Below, piece after piece: positions 1 to 9,084 of a DNA stretch of 64,000 nucleotides. The DNA comes from Sphingobacteriales bacterium (GTDB lineage Bacteria; Bacteroidota; Bacteroidia; Chitinophagales; Chitinophagaceae): the NCBI GenBank assembly GCA_016192105.1, contig JACPUV010000053.1, forward strand, positions 62,001-126,000. The letters are read 5' to 3'. A program made the position numbers and the translations under genes. Under the pieces are notes generated by a model. That model was not told the DNA's origin. It ran no database searches and saw only the letters and a list, made by a program, of their open reading frames with translations. Position 1 is the stretch's first letter, and every line of letters begins with the position of its first letter.

Positions 1-5
1 TGCCC

Positions 6-476
6 ATGCCCCGATTCTGCCTCTTTCCCGGAACCTTTGACCCACTGACCCTGGGCCATGTGGATATTATAAACCGGGCCCTTCCCTTATTTGATAAGAT
101 CATTGTGGGGATCGGCCTGAATTCAGCCAAAGCTCCGATGTTCTCCCCGGAGCAACGTCTCCAGTGGATCGAAGAGATCTATAAAGATGAGGAAAGAGTG
201 GTCGGGGCTATTTATGAAGGACTGACCATTGATTATTGCAAGGAAGTGGATGCGCAGTTTATCCTGCGGGGTATCCGGTATGTGAGCGACTTTGAATATG
301 AGAAGACCATTGCAGATGCCAACCGCACCCTCGATAAGTCCATTGAAACGATCTTCCTTACCGGTGAACCCAAGTACACATCAGTGGCTTCCACCATTGT
401 GCGGGATATCCTCCGGAATGGGGGCAATGCAGCCCCTTTTTTACCAGAAGTAGTGGCAAAATCCATAAAAAAATAA
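6..476 (+). CDS. coaD: Pantetheine-phosphate adenylyltransferase
   Basis: Transfers the adenylyl group of ATP to 4'-phosphopantetheine, the penultimate step of coenzyme A synthesis, in the cytoplasm. At 156 residues it has the normal family length. The nucleotidyltransferase motif is visible near the N-terminus (PGTFDPLTLGHVDII, with the TxGH equivalent LGH), and the second nucleotide-binding block VASTIVRDI lies near residue 125, matching the family ISSTxVR signature. The gene begins six bases into the window but is complete. The stop is followed after three bases by the thioesterase start, so the two are probably co-transcribed. The coaD/pyrE neighbourhood is common in Bacteroidota. Confidence 0.97.
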   Translation: MPRFCLFPGTFDPLTLGHVDIINRALPLFDKIIVGIGLNSAKAPMFSPEQRLQWIEEIYKDEERVVGAIYEGLTIDYCKEVDAQFILRGIRYVSDFEYEKTIADANRTLDKSIETIFLTGEPKYTSVASTIVRDILRNGGNAAPFLPEVVAKSIKK

Positions 477-479
477 AGA

Positions 480-932
480 ATGCCTGTTTGGTTTAAGAAG
501 GACCTTTCTTTGGCCGATTTCAAAGACCTGGGAAAAGACACGATGGGTGACCACCTGGGGATTGAGTGGACAGCCGTCGGGGACGATTACCTGGAAGCAC
601 GGATGCCGGTGGATCACCGCACCAAACAACCCTATGGTTTATTGCACGGGGGCGCTTCCTGTGCCCTGGCTGAAACACTCGGAAGTGTGGGGGCAGCCCT
701 GGTGACGGATCCTGAAAAATTTTATTGCGTGGGGCTGGAGATCAATGCCAATCATGTGCGAAGTGCCCGGGAAGGGTTTGTTACGGGCGTGGCTTCCCCG
801 CTGCATCTCGGCGCCAGTACGCAGGTATGGGATATAAAAATCTATGATAATAGGAAAAAGCTGATCTGTATCAGCCGGCTCACTGTGGCCGTGATCCCCC
901 GGAAAGACGGATCATTGCTCCCGCATCAGTGA
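480..932 (+). CDS. Hotdog-fold acyl-CoA thioesterase (PaaI/MenI type)
   Basis: A 150-residue single hotdog domain that should hydrolyse an acyl-CoA or aroyl-CoA thioester. The catalytic block GLLHGGASCALAETLGS around residues 53-69 matches the HGG...LAE pattern of the PaaI/YdiI/MenI families, where the Glu is the catalytic base. The closest known role is 1,4-dihydroxy-2-naphthoyl-CoA hydrolase of menaquinone synthesis (YdiI/MenI), but sequence alone does not settle the substrate. It follows coaD by three bases, and its last 21 bases overlap the 3' end of the convergent NUDIX gene. Confidence 0.88.
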   Translation: MPVWFKKDLSLADFKDLGKDTMGDHLGIEWTAVGDDYLEARMPVDHRTKQPYGLLHGGASCALAETLGSVGAALVTDPEKFYCVGLEINANHVRSAREGFVTGVASPLHLGASTQVWDIKIYDNRKKLICISRLTVAVIPRKDGSLLPHQ

Positions 933-1538
933 CAGCACTTCGGCTACTGAAGGATACGTATTTTCCAGGTATTCCTGCAGGCCTGCCGGTTTCACCCACT
1001 TGGCTTCCAGGATATCTTCTTCGGTCTGTGGTACCAGCGGCTGGGTACCGGTAATCCGCATCTGGTACCAATGCGATTCTTTCAGGATATACTTTGTTCC
1101 TTCGTGGTAGGTATGATAGGTGATACAAAGGGGGGAAAGCAATTTGATATCATGTAAACCGGTTTCTTCCTCCACTTCACGTACCGCACAGCCTTCCAGT
1201 TTTTCTCCCGGATCCAGTTTGCCCTTGGGCAGGTCCCATTTGCCCCTGCGGAAAATAAGCAGCCATTCGTTTTTCCCGTTTACGACCAGGCCTCCGGCTG
1301 CTTTTACCAGGGTAAATTTTTTAAATACCGCTTTTTTTAATTCTTCCAGGGAGGAATGTACGAACACACCGGCGTGAATCTTCTCCTGCTCCATTTCGTG
1401 CAGCATGGATTTTACGGTATGACTGTTCAGTTCATCAATGAAGACCGTTTCCTCATGATGGATATAAGAAGAAAGCTGCTCATCCACTGCATCGCAGAGG
1501 AAGAGGGGCTTGTCATTGAAATAAATTTTTATAAACAT
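912..1538 (-). CDS. NUDIX hydrolase
   Basis: A 208-residue protein with a complete NUDIX box at about residues 106-128: GKLDPGEKLEGCAVREVEEE followed by TGL, satisfying GX5EX7REUXEEXGU. It should cleave a nucleoside diphosphate linked to another group; the substrate cannot be read from the box. About 75 residues precede the catalytic domain, beginning MFIKIYFNDKPLFLCD, and are conserved in Bacteroidota homologues encoded next to pyrE. The ATG is only 28 bases from the divergent pyrE start, so the two promoters must overlap or extend into each other's coding region. The 3' end overlaps the thioesterase gene. Confidence 0.92.
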   Translation of the reverse strand: MFIKIYFNDKPLFLCDAVDEQLSSYIHHEETVFIDELNSHTVKSMLHEMEQEKIHAGVFVHSSLEELKKAVFKKFTLVKAAGGLVVNGKNEWLLIFRRGKWDLPKGKLDPGEKLEGCAVREVEEETGLHDIKLLSPLCITYHTYHEGTKYILKESHWYQMRITGTQPLVPQTEEDILEAKWVKPAGLQEYLENTYPSVAEVLSLMREQ

Positions 1539-1566
1539 AGTGCAGGGTTCATTTTATCTTCGCAGC

Positions 1567-2202
1567 ATGACAAACGCAAAGGCGGTGGCCGAAAAACTGC
1601 TTCAAGTTAATGCAGTTAAGTTAAATCCCGAACAACCCTTTACCTGGGCCAGCGGCTGGAAGAGCCCGATCTATTGCGATAACCGGAAAGTGCTCTCTTT
1701 TCCCTTTATCCGGGATTATATCAAATCGGAGATGTGCAATGTGATTTTTGAGAAATTCCCGGAGGCAGAACTGCTGGCCGGGGTGGCCACGGCGGGGATC
1801 GCCTGGGGAGCCATGGCGGCTGACCAGCTTAAACTGCCTTATATATATGTCCGGCCCAAGCCCAAAGAACACGGCCTGGGCAACCAGATCGAGGGATTTT
1901 ATGAAAAAGGACAGAAAACCGTGGTGATCGAAGACCTGGTATCCACCGGCAAAAGCAGCCTGCAGGTAGTGGATGTACTGAAAGCACAGGGGCTGAATGT
2001 GATCGGGATGGTCTCTATTTTTACGTACGGTTTTCCGGCTGCAACCGAAGCGTTTAAAGCGGCGTCTCTGCCTTACCAGTCATTGACGGATTATCCCTCA
2101 CTGATTGAACTTGCTCTCAAAAAAGGGATTATTTCCCCGGAACAGGAGGGGATATTGTTAAAATGGAGGGATGACCCCGCGGGTTGGAAGGGGACTTTGT
2201 AA
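1567..2202 (+). CDS. pyrE: Orotate phosphoribosyltransferase
   Basis: Makes orotidine 5'-phosphate from orotate and PRPP in pyrimidine synthesis. The PRPP-binding motif VVIEDLVSTGKSS is at about residues 119-131, and the N-terminal FTWASGWKSPIYCDNR block is typical. The start is ATG 1567 (MTNAKAVAEKLL), giving 211 residues, the normal length; an in-frame ATG at 1540 would add nine residues unlike the family and would lie upstream of the candidate -7 box. A TATCTTCG box (one mismatch to TAnnTTTG) at 1555-1562 ends four bases before this ATG, predicting an almost leaderless transcript. Confidence 0.96.
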   Translation: MTNAKAVAEKLLQVNAVKLNPEQPFTWASGWKSPIYCDNRKVLSFPFIRDYIKSEMCNVIFEKFPEAELLAGVATAGIAWGAMAADQLKLPYIYVRPKPKEHGLGNQIEGFYEKGQKTVVIEDLVSTGKSSLQVVDVLKAQGLNVIGMVSIFTYGFPAATEAFKAASLPYQSLTDYPSLIELALKKGIISPEQEGILLKWRDDPAGWKGTL

Positions 2203-2237
2203 TTTTATTGCCTTTGAGCAGATTTAAATAAAACACG

Positions 2238-2627
2238 ATGAAAAAAGGACTCCTTACGTTCATTGCCTTTATTGGAGTGGTGATGGTTGCGCAGGCACAG
2301 ACCAAGCCGGTGATAACGGCCACGATCAAAACACCCAATGCGGCTTGTGCGCTTTGTAAAGACCGTATTGAAACTTATCTCAAACGGTATGACGGGGTCA
2401 TGGAGATCAATGTGAACTACAGGAAAGGGGAGACCCGGGTAAAATATATTTCGGACCGCACTGATATAGAGCAGATCAAGACCGCCATTTCGAACTGCGG
2501 CTATGATGCGGACGATGTGCCGGCCGATGCGGAAGCCTATAACCGGCTCCCCAAAAGTTGTAAAAAATTCGCGGACGGGGGTGGACATCCCAAACCCAAA
2601 GCGCCACCTGTACCGCCGCAGCAATAA
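2238..2627 (+). CDS. Secreted heavy-metal-associated (HMA) domain protein
   Basis: A 129-residue protein with an N-terminal signal peptide (cleavage likely after VVMVAQA) and one ferredoxin-like HMA domain at about residues 28-100. The metal-loop equivalent is AACALCKDRIETYLKRY, so the CxxC pair is kept although the usual leading Met is absent. Such domains bind soft metals such as Cu(I), Zn or Hg. A short Lys/Pro-rich tail, with Cys in SCKKF, ends the protein. Export suggests a periplasmic or surface metal-binding role. A rho-independent terminator follows directly. No metal transporter lies nearby, so function remains inferred from fold. Confidence 0.75.
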   Translation: MKKGLLTFIAFIGVVMVAQAQTKPVITATIKTPNAACALCKDRIETYLKRYDGVMEINVNYRKGETRVKYISDRTDIEQIKTAISNCGYDADDVPADAEAYNRLPKSCKKFADGGGHPKPKAPPVPPQQ

Positions 2628-2635
2628 ATTACCTG

Positions 2636-2657
2636 TCCCGCTCCGGCGGGATTTTTT
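2636..2657 (+). terminator. Rho-independent terminator of the HMA gene
   Basis: A TCCCGC / GCGGGA stem (2636-2641 and 2646-2651) with a TCCG loop is followed by six T. It sits nine bases after the HMA stop codon. The T-tract runs into the stop codon of the convergent lipoprotein gene. Confidence 0.85.
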
Positions 2658-3120
2658 ATTTCATGAACTGTCCGATGGACTGTTTTCCTTCATAACTAAT
2701 GGGGTAATTGAAAAAGAACCCGGCCTTACCCAGGCGGGCTTTCCCTTCAATTTTCAGTGCTACTTCCTCTTTCAGGAATAAACCCGCGCTATTTTTCAGG
2801 GCATTTTTCATATCCAGTTCGAGGATTACCGGCAGCCAAAAATCAGATTGGGAGGGAATCGTCATGGCCGTATCGACCCTGAAATCCCCCAATTTCTGCC
2901 CATCCACCCAGGCTTCACCGGCGGCCTTTTTAAACCGGATACGGGATTTATTCGGGTTATAGCAATGCAGGTCCATGGTAAGGGTTGTGTTTTTAAGTCC
3001 CAGGGCCGGCGATTTTACGCGCTCAATTGCTTTCAGTTCGGGTTCTTTCAGCGAGCCACAGGCCCCCAAAAACAGCAAGGCGGGTATCAGCAAAAAAATC
3101 AGGGAGCGCATATTCCTCAT
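2656..3120 (-). CDS. LEA14-like (WHy domain) lipoprotein
   Basis: A 154-residue lipoprotein. The signal peptide ends in the lipobox LFLGAC, placing the acylated Cys at about residue 21. The rest resembles LEA14/WHy domains: an N-terminal stretch with LGLKNTTLTMDLHCYNPNKSRIRFKK, in which an Asn-Pro-Asn follows an immunoglobulin-like strand, then a VDGQKLG turn and a second beta half. These domains occur in many Bacteroidota envelope lipoproteins without a defined biochemical role. Starts at 3120 or 3111 are both possible; either gives a working signal peptide. It converges on the HMA gene, and the long AT-rich gap lies on its 5' side. Confidence 0.72.
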   Translation of the reverse strand: MRNMRSLIFLLIPALLFLGACGSLKEPELKAIERVKSPALGLKNTTLTMDLHCYNPNKSRIRFKKAAGEAWVDGQKLGDFRVDTAMTIPSQSDFWLPVILELDMKNALKNSAGLFLKEEVALKIEGKARLGKAGFFFNYPISYEGKQSIGQFMK

Positions 3121-3881
3121 GGGTTACTTTTTTATGCAAAATAGGGCATCGGATCCTTAAGGGCCGTTAAAAAAGAACAGGCCGGCACCTGACTTTGCAA
3201 ATCAGCTTTTCACTGGGACTGTCAAATGGCCTGCAACTATTTGCAGTTGCCAATCATTTTGGTCCCTTCTCCCGGTCATGCAGAAAAGGGTAGGACAGAG
3301 CCAGAGCAGAAGGGTGAGTCGGGAGGATGCATTTTCATATTAAACAATATTGTTATCAAAAAACATTAGTATTTACCAAATTTGCCGTTCATTTTTCATT
3401 ACTAGAAATATTAGCTTAATCATTTTAAATCATATAGAATGGTTATCAAAGACTAATATTTAATATTTGTGTATAAAATTTAGAAATAATTGGTCATAAA
3501 TTAGGTAATAATTGGCTCAGTCGGAGGAATGCGTGATTTGAAAAAAATATTTCATAATTTATTGATTATTAAAAATATAATTTAGGTTATCTAAATATTT
3601 TTTTTAAACACTTGAATACATATGGTTGCTGCTAATATGATATTCGGTTTTACCTGATTTAGTTTATCCGAAAATGAAGAACGGGGGACCAATCTGTTCA
3701 GGTCAGGTCGGGAAGGAGCTGGTTGTGATGGAAAAAAATCATCATAAGTCATTCATAATCGTAGATATACGTGCTTCGGAAAATACGGTTTTTCTTTTCA
3801 ATATCTGCCTGAAATGCTTCTTTTTACGAAACCAATCGTTTAAATTAGCCCTCGGTTTCCGGACTTTTGGATATTGGACTA
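3121..3881. other. Long AT-rich intergenic leader upstream of adhesin A
   Basis: No convincing gene lies in these roughly 760 bases. The first 200 bases have ordinary composition. About 3330-3665 is strongly A+T-rich and contains GTTATCAAA twice, at 3352-3360 and 3442-3450. Then comes a G-rich block with CGGGGGACC at 3682-3690, enclosed by complementary hexamers ACCTGA (3651-3656) and TCAGGT (3698-3703). The layout suggests a long regulated 5' leader for adhesin A. I found no exact TAnnTTTG box. Confidence 0.5.
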
Positions 3882-6800
3882 ATGAGAAAACTACTAAGAT
3901 TAAGTACCCTTTTGCTTGCCATATTTACTGGCATTAAATCCTATACGCAAGATTTTTCGAACAAGGGCAAGGAATTCTGGCTCTGCTTCCCCCAGCATGT
4001 ACCGAGTGGGGCCAGTCTCGCGACATTGAGTATCTGGATCACTTCTGATAAGGCAAGTTCCGGAACCATTACCATGGCAAACGGGGCTTTTTCCGCCAAT
4101 TTCAATATTCTGGCCAACGGGTTACAGGAAATCCAGGTACCCCATTGGGCGGCACATATCAGTAATGCAGAGTCCGGGATGGTTATCAAGAAGTCAATTA
4201 AAATTAAAGTGAATCCCGGGCAGCCAGCGGTGGTGGCCTATGCCCAGCAATGGGGAGCCGCCCGAAGTGCCGCGACCCTGCTGCTGCCAACCAATGTGCT
4301 GGGGAAAAGATATTATGCCGTTAGTTTTACCCAGGATGGGGTTGGGGGAGGTAGTTATGAGGCAAAATCGCAGTTTCAGATTATTGCCACCAAACCGAAC
4401 ACGGAAGTAAAAGTTACCCCCCGGCTGAATGGGGTGGTTGGTGTACCTTTTACAGTAAGCCTGCCCCTGGCTGGTGATATGTATCAATACCAGGCCGACC
4501 TGGATATCACCGGCACCCTGATTGAGTCCATTGCATCAGGTACGGGAAGCTGTCTTCCCATCGCTGTATTTTCAGGGAGTTCAAATATTACGATCGGTAG
4601 TACTTTTTGTTCGGGAGGAAGCGTCTCTTATGACCCCCTGTTTCAGCAGCAATACCCGATCAGTACCTGGGGCAAAAATTTTGGTTTTGTTCCCTTCGCA
4701 GATTATCCAAACGGATCTGCCTGCAGGGTCCTGGCCTCCGAGGATAATACCTCCGTGTTTTTTGACGGGACGCAGGTGGCCACCCTGATGGCCGGGCAGA
4801 TCTATCCCTCCGTCTTTACCAATGCCCCGGATCTGATCACCCAGGCAACCAGTATAACAGCGGATAAACCAATTTGCGTGGCCCAGTATGCCCCAAGGCA
4901 GGTTTGTGGCGGAGCAAATTTTGGGGATCCGGACATGGTCATACTCAATCCTATTGAACAGAATATCCGGGATATCACCATCTTTTCCTCGTTGCGGCAG
5001 GCGATCACCCGTCAGTGGATCAATGTACTTATTAAGACTATTGCGATTCCCAGTGTCCGGATAAACGGGGCAGCGCCATTTGGCGGCTGGCAGGCGATAC
5101 CTTCATTACCCGGCTATTCCTATTTGAGACAATTGCTGAACGGCCCGGGTTCCTACAGGCTGTCTGCCGACAGCGGTTTTAATGCGATCGCATACGGATT
5201 TAGCTCCAATTTTGAATCCTACGCTTATTCCGCAGGAACCAATGTGAAAGACCTGTACACCCAGCTTGGTATTGCAACTCCCTACGGAAGCGCATCCTCA
5301 CCGTCTGTTTGTTTGGGTTCTCCCTCCACATTCAAGATTTCATTGCCCTACCGACCGGATTCAATGTACTGGGATTTTCACGGGGCCCAAAGTCCCAATG
5401 TGCTGGTTAATTCACCGAGTCCCATTCCATACGATTCAACCACTTTTATAAACGGTAAGCAGTTATGGTGGTTTTCATTGCCAACCCCCTATTATTATAA
5501 TACGACTGGTACTTTCCAGGTAACGGTTACCACGTATGCCCCGGCCGTTGACGGCTGCGGGTCGGAACAGGAAATTGACTTTGACCTGGAAGTTTACCCC
5601 AAGCCCGTCGCTGATTTTACGTTTTCTTCAGATGGCTGCTTAACCAGCCCGGTTCTGTTTACGGAAAATTCAAATCCCGGGGGAAGATCAATCAGTAAAC
5701 GGTACTGGAACTTTGGCGATGCGAATACTTCCACCGCGACAAACCCCAGCCACAGTTATTTAGCCCCGGGTTCTTATAATGTAAAGCACAGCTATATCAC
5801 CGATATCGGGTGCCTGGCTGATACAATTTCTCATGTGGTTACACTGAACAACCCGCCCGTGGCCCTGTTCAGTGTGGCAACGCCCACCTGCGAAGACACT
5901 GATATTACATTTACGGATCAGTCCTCCGCCGCTGCCGGTGGTGGCAGCCTTACCCAATGGATTTGGGATTTCGGAGACGGATCTCCCGTGGTGATCCGGT
6001 CGTCCAGTACAAATGAAGTACACCGTTTCGCCACAGCCGGTACCTATAATGTCACCCTGAAAGTGGCCACCGGTTCCGGATGTGCCAGTACCACTTTCAG
6101 TTTGCCGGTCGTGATTCACCCTAAACCGGTTGTGGATTTCACGCTGCCCACGGTCTGCCTGCCGGTGGGAGCAGCTCAGTTCAATGACCAGTCAACGGTT
6201 ACTGGTACCGGTAATACGATCAGTACATGGAGCTGGGATTTCGGGGATGGGGGGACTTCCATCCTGCAAAATCCGGTACATAATTACGCATCCACCGGTC
6301 CATTTAGTATAACCCTTAACGTTACCACGAACAATGGCTGTTCCGATACCCGCACACAGCAACTGACCACGGTTTTTGCAGAACCTGTTGCAGCCTTCAA
6401 TAACCTGCCTGAAGTATGTATCGGCAGCCTGATCGGTTTTTCGGATGCCAGTACCGCCCCCGGCAGTACCGTCACCGGCTGGACCTGGGATTTTGGGGAT
6501 GGCAGCCCGGTTTCCCATGACCAGAACCCTACTCATATCTATGCGACAGCCGGAACCTATACCATCAGCTTACGGGTGAGCACGGCGGCCGGATGCGTCA
6601 CGGTAAATAATATAGCCACCCATACTGTGCTGGTGAAACCGCTACCCACTGCAACCATTACCGGAGATGCCACTGTTTGTCTGAATGCCCCTTCCCCCAA
6701 TATTGTTTTTACAGGAGCCAACGGTACTGCACCCTTCCATTTTACCTATACTATTAACGGGGGGGCTTCACAGGTAGCGATTGCCGGTACCGGGAATACG

Positions 6801-9080
6801 GTCAGCCTCCCTGCTGCTACGGCGACCGCCGGTACATTTATATATACACTTACAAATGTTCAGGAAACGGCCACGACCGGTTGCGCACAAAACCAAACTG
6901 GTACAGCGACGGTAACCGTAAAAGCATTACCCACTGCAACTGTTTCCGGGGCAACCACGGTCTGTAAGAACGCGGCTGCGCCCTCCATTACTTTTAGCGG
7001 GAATAATGGCACGGCACCTTATACATTCGGATACAAGATCAACGGGGGACCCGTGCAAACAATAACCACGGCTTCCGGTAACAGTGCAACCGTCCTGGTT
7101 CCAACCGGTACGGCGGGCAGTTTTACCTATGAACTGGTGAGTGTGCAGGAGGGGAGTGCTAATCTTTGCAGCCAGTCACAAACGGGTACTGCTATTGTTA
7201 TCGTAAAAGATTTGCCGACTGCGTCCATTTCAGGGGGCCTTGAGGTTTGCCTGAACAGTCCTTCCCCGGATATTACTTTTACCGGCGCAGCAGGTACCGC
7301 TCCGTACACATTCAGGTACACCATAAATGGCGGTCCTGTTCAGACCATTACGGGTACCAGCGGCAACAGCGTTACCCTTCCGGTTCCCACTACCACAGCC
7401 GGCACGTTTATTTACAGCCTGGTTGATGTACAGGAAGCCGGTTCCGCTGCCTGTAGTCAGGCCCAGAATGGTACAGCCACCGTAATCATCAACCCACTTC
7501 CAACCGGGAATTTTAATTTCTCCCTGCCTTCCTGTGAAACCAGGAATATCAGTTTTTCGGATCTTTCTGCCGCTAACGCAGGCACATTGAATAACTGGCA
7601 ATGGGATTTTGGCGACCCGGGAAGCGGGGCTGCAAATACGGCCACACTGCAAAACCCGGCGCATACGTACAGCGCTGCGGGAGACTATACGGTATCGCTT
7701 GTCGTTAGTTCAGATAAAGGTTGTACCAGCCCGGTATTCACCCGTTCCGTTACGATCAATACCAGGCCGCTGGCCGGCTTTATATCCCCCGAAGTTTGCC
7801 TGACGGATCCCCTGGCGCCTTTTATCGACACCAGCCGGGTTACCGCTGGCAGTATTGTGGCATGGGAATGGAACTTTGGTGATCCGAATGCCAATGCCGG
7901 GAACCCGAATACCTCCGTATTACAGAATCCTTCTCACCATTTCAGCGTAGTGGGGCCCTATACCGTCCAGCTGGTGGCTACCAGCAATAATGGTTGCCAG
8001 GATACGGTAAGACAGACTTTCACCGTAAATGGTTCCATCCCGGTATCCGGATTTGTGGTGCAGCAGTCAACTAGCTTATGCAGCAATGCCCCGGTCAGTA
8101 TCAAGGATGCCTCAACGGTGGATTTCGGCAATATTATTAAGGTGGAAGTTTACTGGGATTACCTGAACAACCCTGCCGATAAGACAACGGATGATCTTCC
8201 CACAGCCGGTAAGATTTATACACATGCCTATCCTGAATTTGGCAGCCCGTTCACCAAAACCTACCAGGTGCGGTATGTGGCTTATTCCGGCATCAATTGT
8301 GTGAATACAAGTATGCAGACCATTACGGTATTAGCCACCCCCACTTTATCATTTGACCCGGTTCCCTTTGCCTGTACTTCCGCGCCGGCTTTCCAGATTA
8401 CACAGGCGCAGTTACTGAATGGTATTCCGGGTACCGGCCTGTTCAGTGGCAACGGGGTAAGCGCAACCGGGATGTTCAGTCCTTCCGCCGGGGCCGGCCA
8501 GTACCTGGTCCGTTATACATATACGGCTACCAATGGCTGTACCAATTATAAGGAACAAACCGTGGATATTTATTCCAGCCCGGCGGTAAATGCGGGACCG
8601 GATAAATTCGTGCTGGAGGGTGGACATGTAACCCTGACACCCGCCCTCAATGCGAGTGTACCTGTAACCTACCAGTGGACCCCACCCGGGGGACTGGACA
8701 ATGCAACCAGTTCATTCCCCGTGGCTTCACCCGACATGGATATTACCTATGTTTTAACGGTAACTTCGCCACAGGGTTGTAAAGCCAGTGACTCGGTGTT
8801 TGTGAAAGTGCTGAAGAAACCGTCGATCCCGAATATTTTCAGTCCGAACGGGGATGGGGTACACGACTACTGGGTGATCCCTTATCTTGAAAGCTACCCG
8901 GGTTGCACCATTGATGTAGTGAACCGTTACGGGCAACCAGTTTTCCATTCTGTCGGTTACACCACGCCATGGGATGGAAAGATCAATGGAAAAGAGGCGC
9001 CGGTAGGGACCTATTATTATGTGATTGATCCGAAAAACGGTCGTTCCAGGATGACCGGTTACGTTGACATAATCAGGTAA
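3882..9080 (+). CDS. Giant secreted adhesin A: IgGFc-binding N-terminal region, PKD repeats, T9SS C-terminal domain
   Basis: A secreted or surface protein of 1,732 residues. ATG 3882 is chosen because it gives a clean signal peptide (MRKLLRLSTLLLAIFTG...TQ); an ATG five codons upstream breaks it. Residues about 28-460 resemble the IgGFc-binding N-terminal region (NKGKEFWLCFPQ start). Four PKD domains at about 575-922 carry W(D/N)FGD motifs. Three related modules of about 95 residues (923-1206) share GTAP(Y/F)xF and INGG. Further PKD and Ig-like domains run to about 1640. The C-terminus (1648-1732, IPNIFSPNGDG to GYVDIIR) is the gliding-motility-associated CHU_C domain, a type B type IX secretion sorting signal. 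It lies four bases from the PorP/SprF gene and has a paralogue downstream. It probably works in adhesion or gliding; the ligand is unknown. Confidence 0.92.
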   Translation: MRKLLRLSTLLLAIFTGIKSYTQDFSNKGKEFWLCFPQHVPSGASLATLSIWITSDKASSGTITMANGAFSANFNILANGLQEIQVPHWAAHISNAESGMVIKKSIKIKVNPGQPAVVAYAQQWGAARSAATLLLPTNVLGKRYYAVSFTQDGVGGGSYEAKSQFQIIATKPNTEVKVTPRLNGVVGVPFTVSLPLAGDMYQYQADLDITGTLIESIASGTGSCLPIAVFSGSSNITIGSTFCSGGSVSYDPLFQQQYPISTWGKNFGFVPFADYPNGSACRVLASEDNTSVFFDGTQVATLMAGQIYPSVFTNAPDLITQATSITADKPICVAQYAPRQVCGGANFGDPDMVILNPIEQNIRDITIFSSLRQAITRQWINVLIKTIAIPSVRINGAAPFGGWQAIPSLPGYSYLRQLLNGPGSYRLSADSGFNAIAYGFSSNFESYAYSAGTNVKDLYTQLGIATPYGSASSPSVCLGSPSTFKISLPYRPDSMYWDFHGAQSPNVLVNSPSPIPYDSTTFINGKQLWWFSLPTPYYYNTTGTFQVTVTTYAPAVDGCGSEQEIDFDLEVYPKPVADFTFSSDGCLTSPVLFTENSNPGGRSISKRYWNFGDANTSTATNPSHSYLAPGSYNVKHSYITDIGCLADTISHVVTLNNPPVALFSVATPTCEDTDITFTDQSSAAAGGGSLTQWIWDFGDGSPVVIRSSSTNEVHRFATAGTYNVTLKVATGSGCASTTFSLPVVIHPKPVVDFTLPTVCLPVGAAQFNDQSTVTGTGNTISTWSWDFGDGGTSILQNPVHNYASTGPFSITLNVTTNNGCSDTRTQQLTTVFAEPVAAFNNLPEVCIGSLIGFSDASTAPGSTVTGWTWDFGDGSPVSHDQNPTHIYATAGTYTISLRVSTAAGCVTVNNIATHTVLVKPLPTATITGDATVCLNAPSPNIVFTGANGTAPFHFTYTINGGASQVAIAGTGNTVSLPAATATAGTFIYTLTNVQETATTGCAQNQTGTATVTVKALPTATVSGATTVCKNAAAPSITFSGNNGTAPYTFGYKINGGPVQTITTASGNSATVLVPTGTAGSFTYELVSVQEGSANLCSQSQTGTAIVIVKDLPTASISGGLEVCLNSPSPDITFTGAAGTAPYTFRYTINGGPVQTITGTSGNSVTLPVPTTTAGTFIYSLVDVQEAGSAACSQAQNGTATVIINPLPTGNFNFSLPSCETRNISFSDLSAANAGTLNNWQWDFGDPGSGAANTATLQNPAHTYSAAGDYTVSLVVSSDKGCTSPVFTRSVTINTRPLAGFISPEVCLTDPLAPFIDTSRVTAGSIVAWEWNFGDPNANAGNPNTSVLQNPSHHFSVVGPYTVQLVATSNNGCQDTVRQTFTVNGSIPVSGFVVQQSTSLCSNAPVSIKDASTVDFGNIIKVEVYWDYLNNPADKTTDDLPTAGKIYTHAYPEFGSPFTKTYQVRYVAYSGINCVNTSMQTITVLATPTLSFDPVPFACTSAPAFQITQAQLLNGIPGTGLFSGNGVSATGMFSPSAGAGQYLVRYTYTATNGCTNYKEQTVDIYSSPAVNAGPDKFVLEGGHVTLTPALNASVPVTYQWTPPGGLDNATSSFPVASPDMDITYVLTVTSPQGCKASDSVFVKVLKKPSIPNIFSPNGDGVHDYWVIPYLESYPGCTIDVVNRYGQPVFHSVGYTTPWDGKINGKEAPVGTYYYVIDPKNGRSRMTGYVDIIR

Positions 9081-9084
9081 GACT

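Noticed and set aside
3682..3690. Resemblance of CGGGGGACC to a conserved block of the ydaO (cyclic di-AMP) riboswitch.
   Set aside because: The other invariant blocks (GGGGTGAA, CCGAATCCGTCAGCTAACC-like) are missing, so a short chance match is more likely.
3674..3937. Small plus-strand frame overlapping the adhesin A start.
   Set aside because: Overlaps the signal peptide of adhesin A in another frame, has no homology pattern, and lies in the proposed leader.
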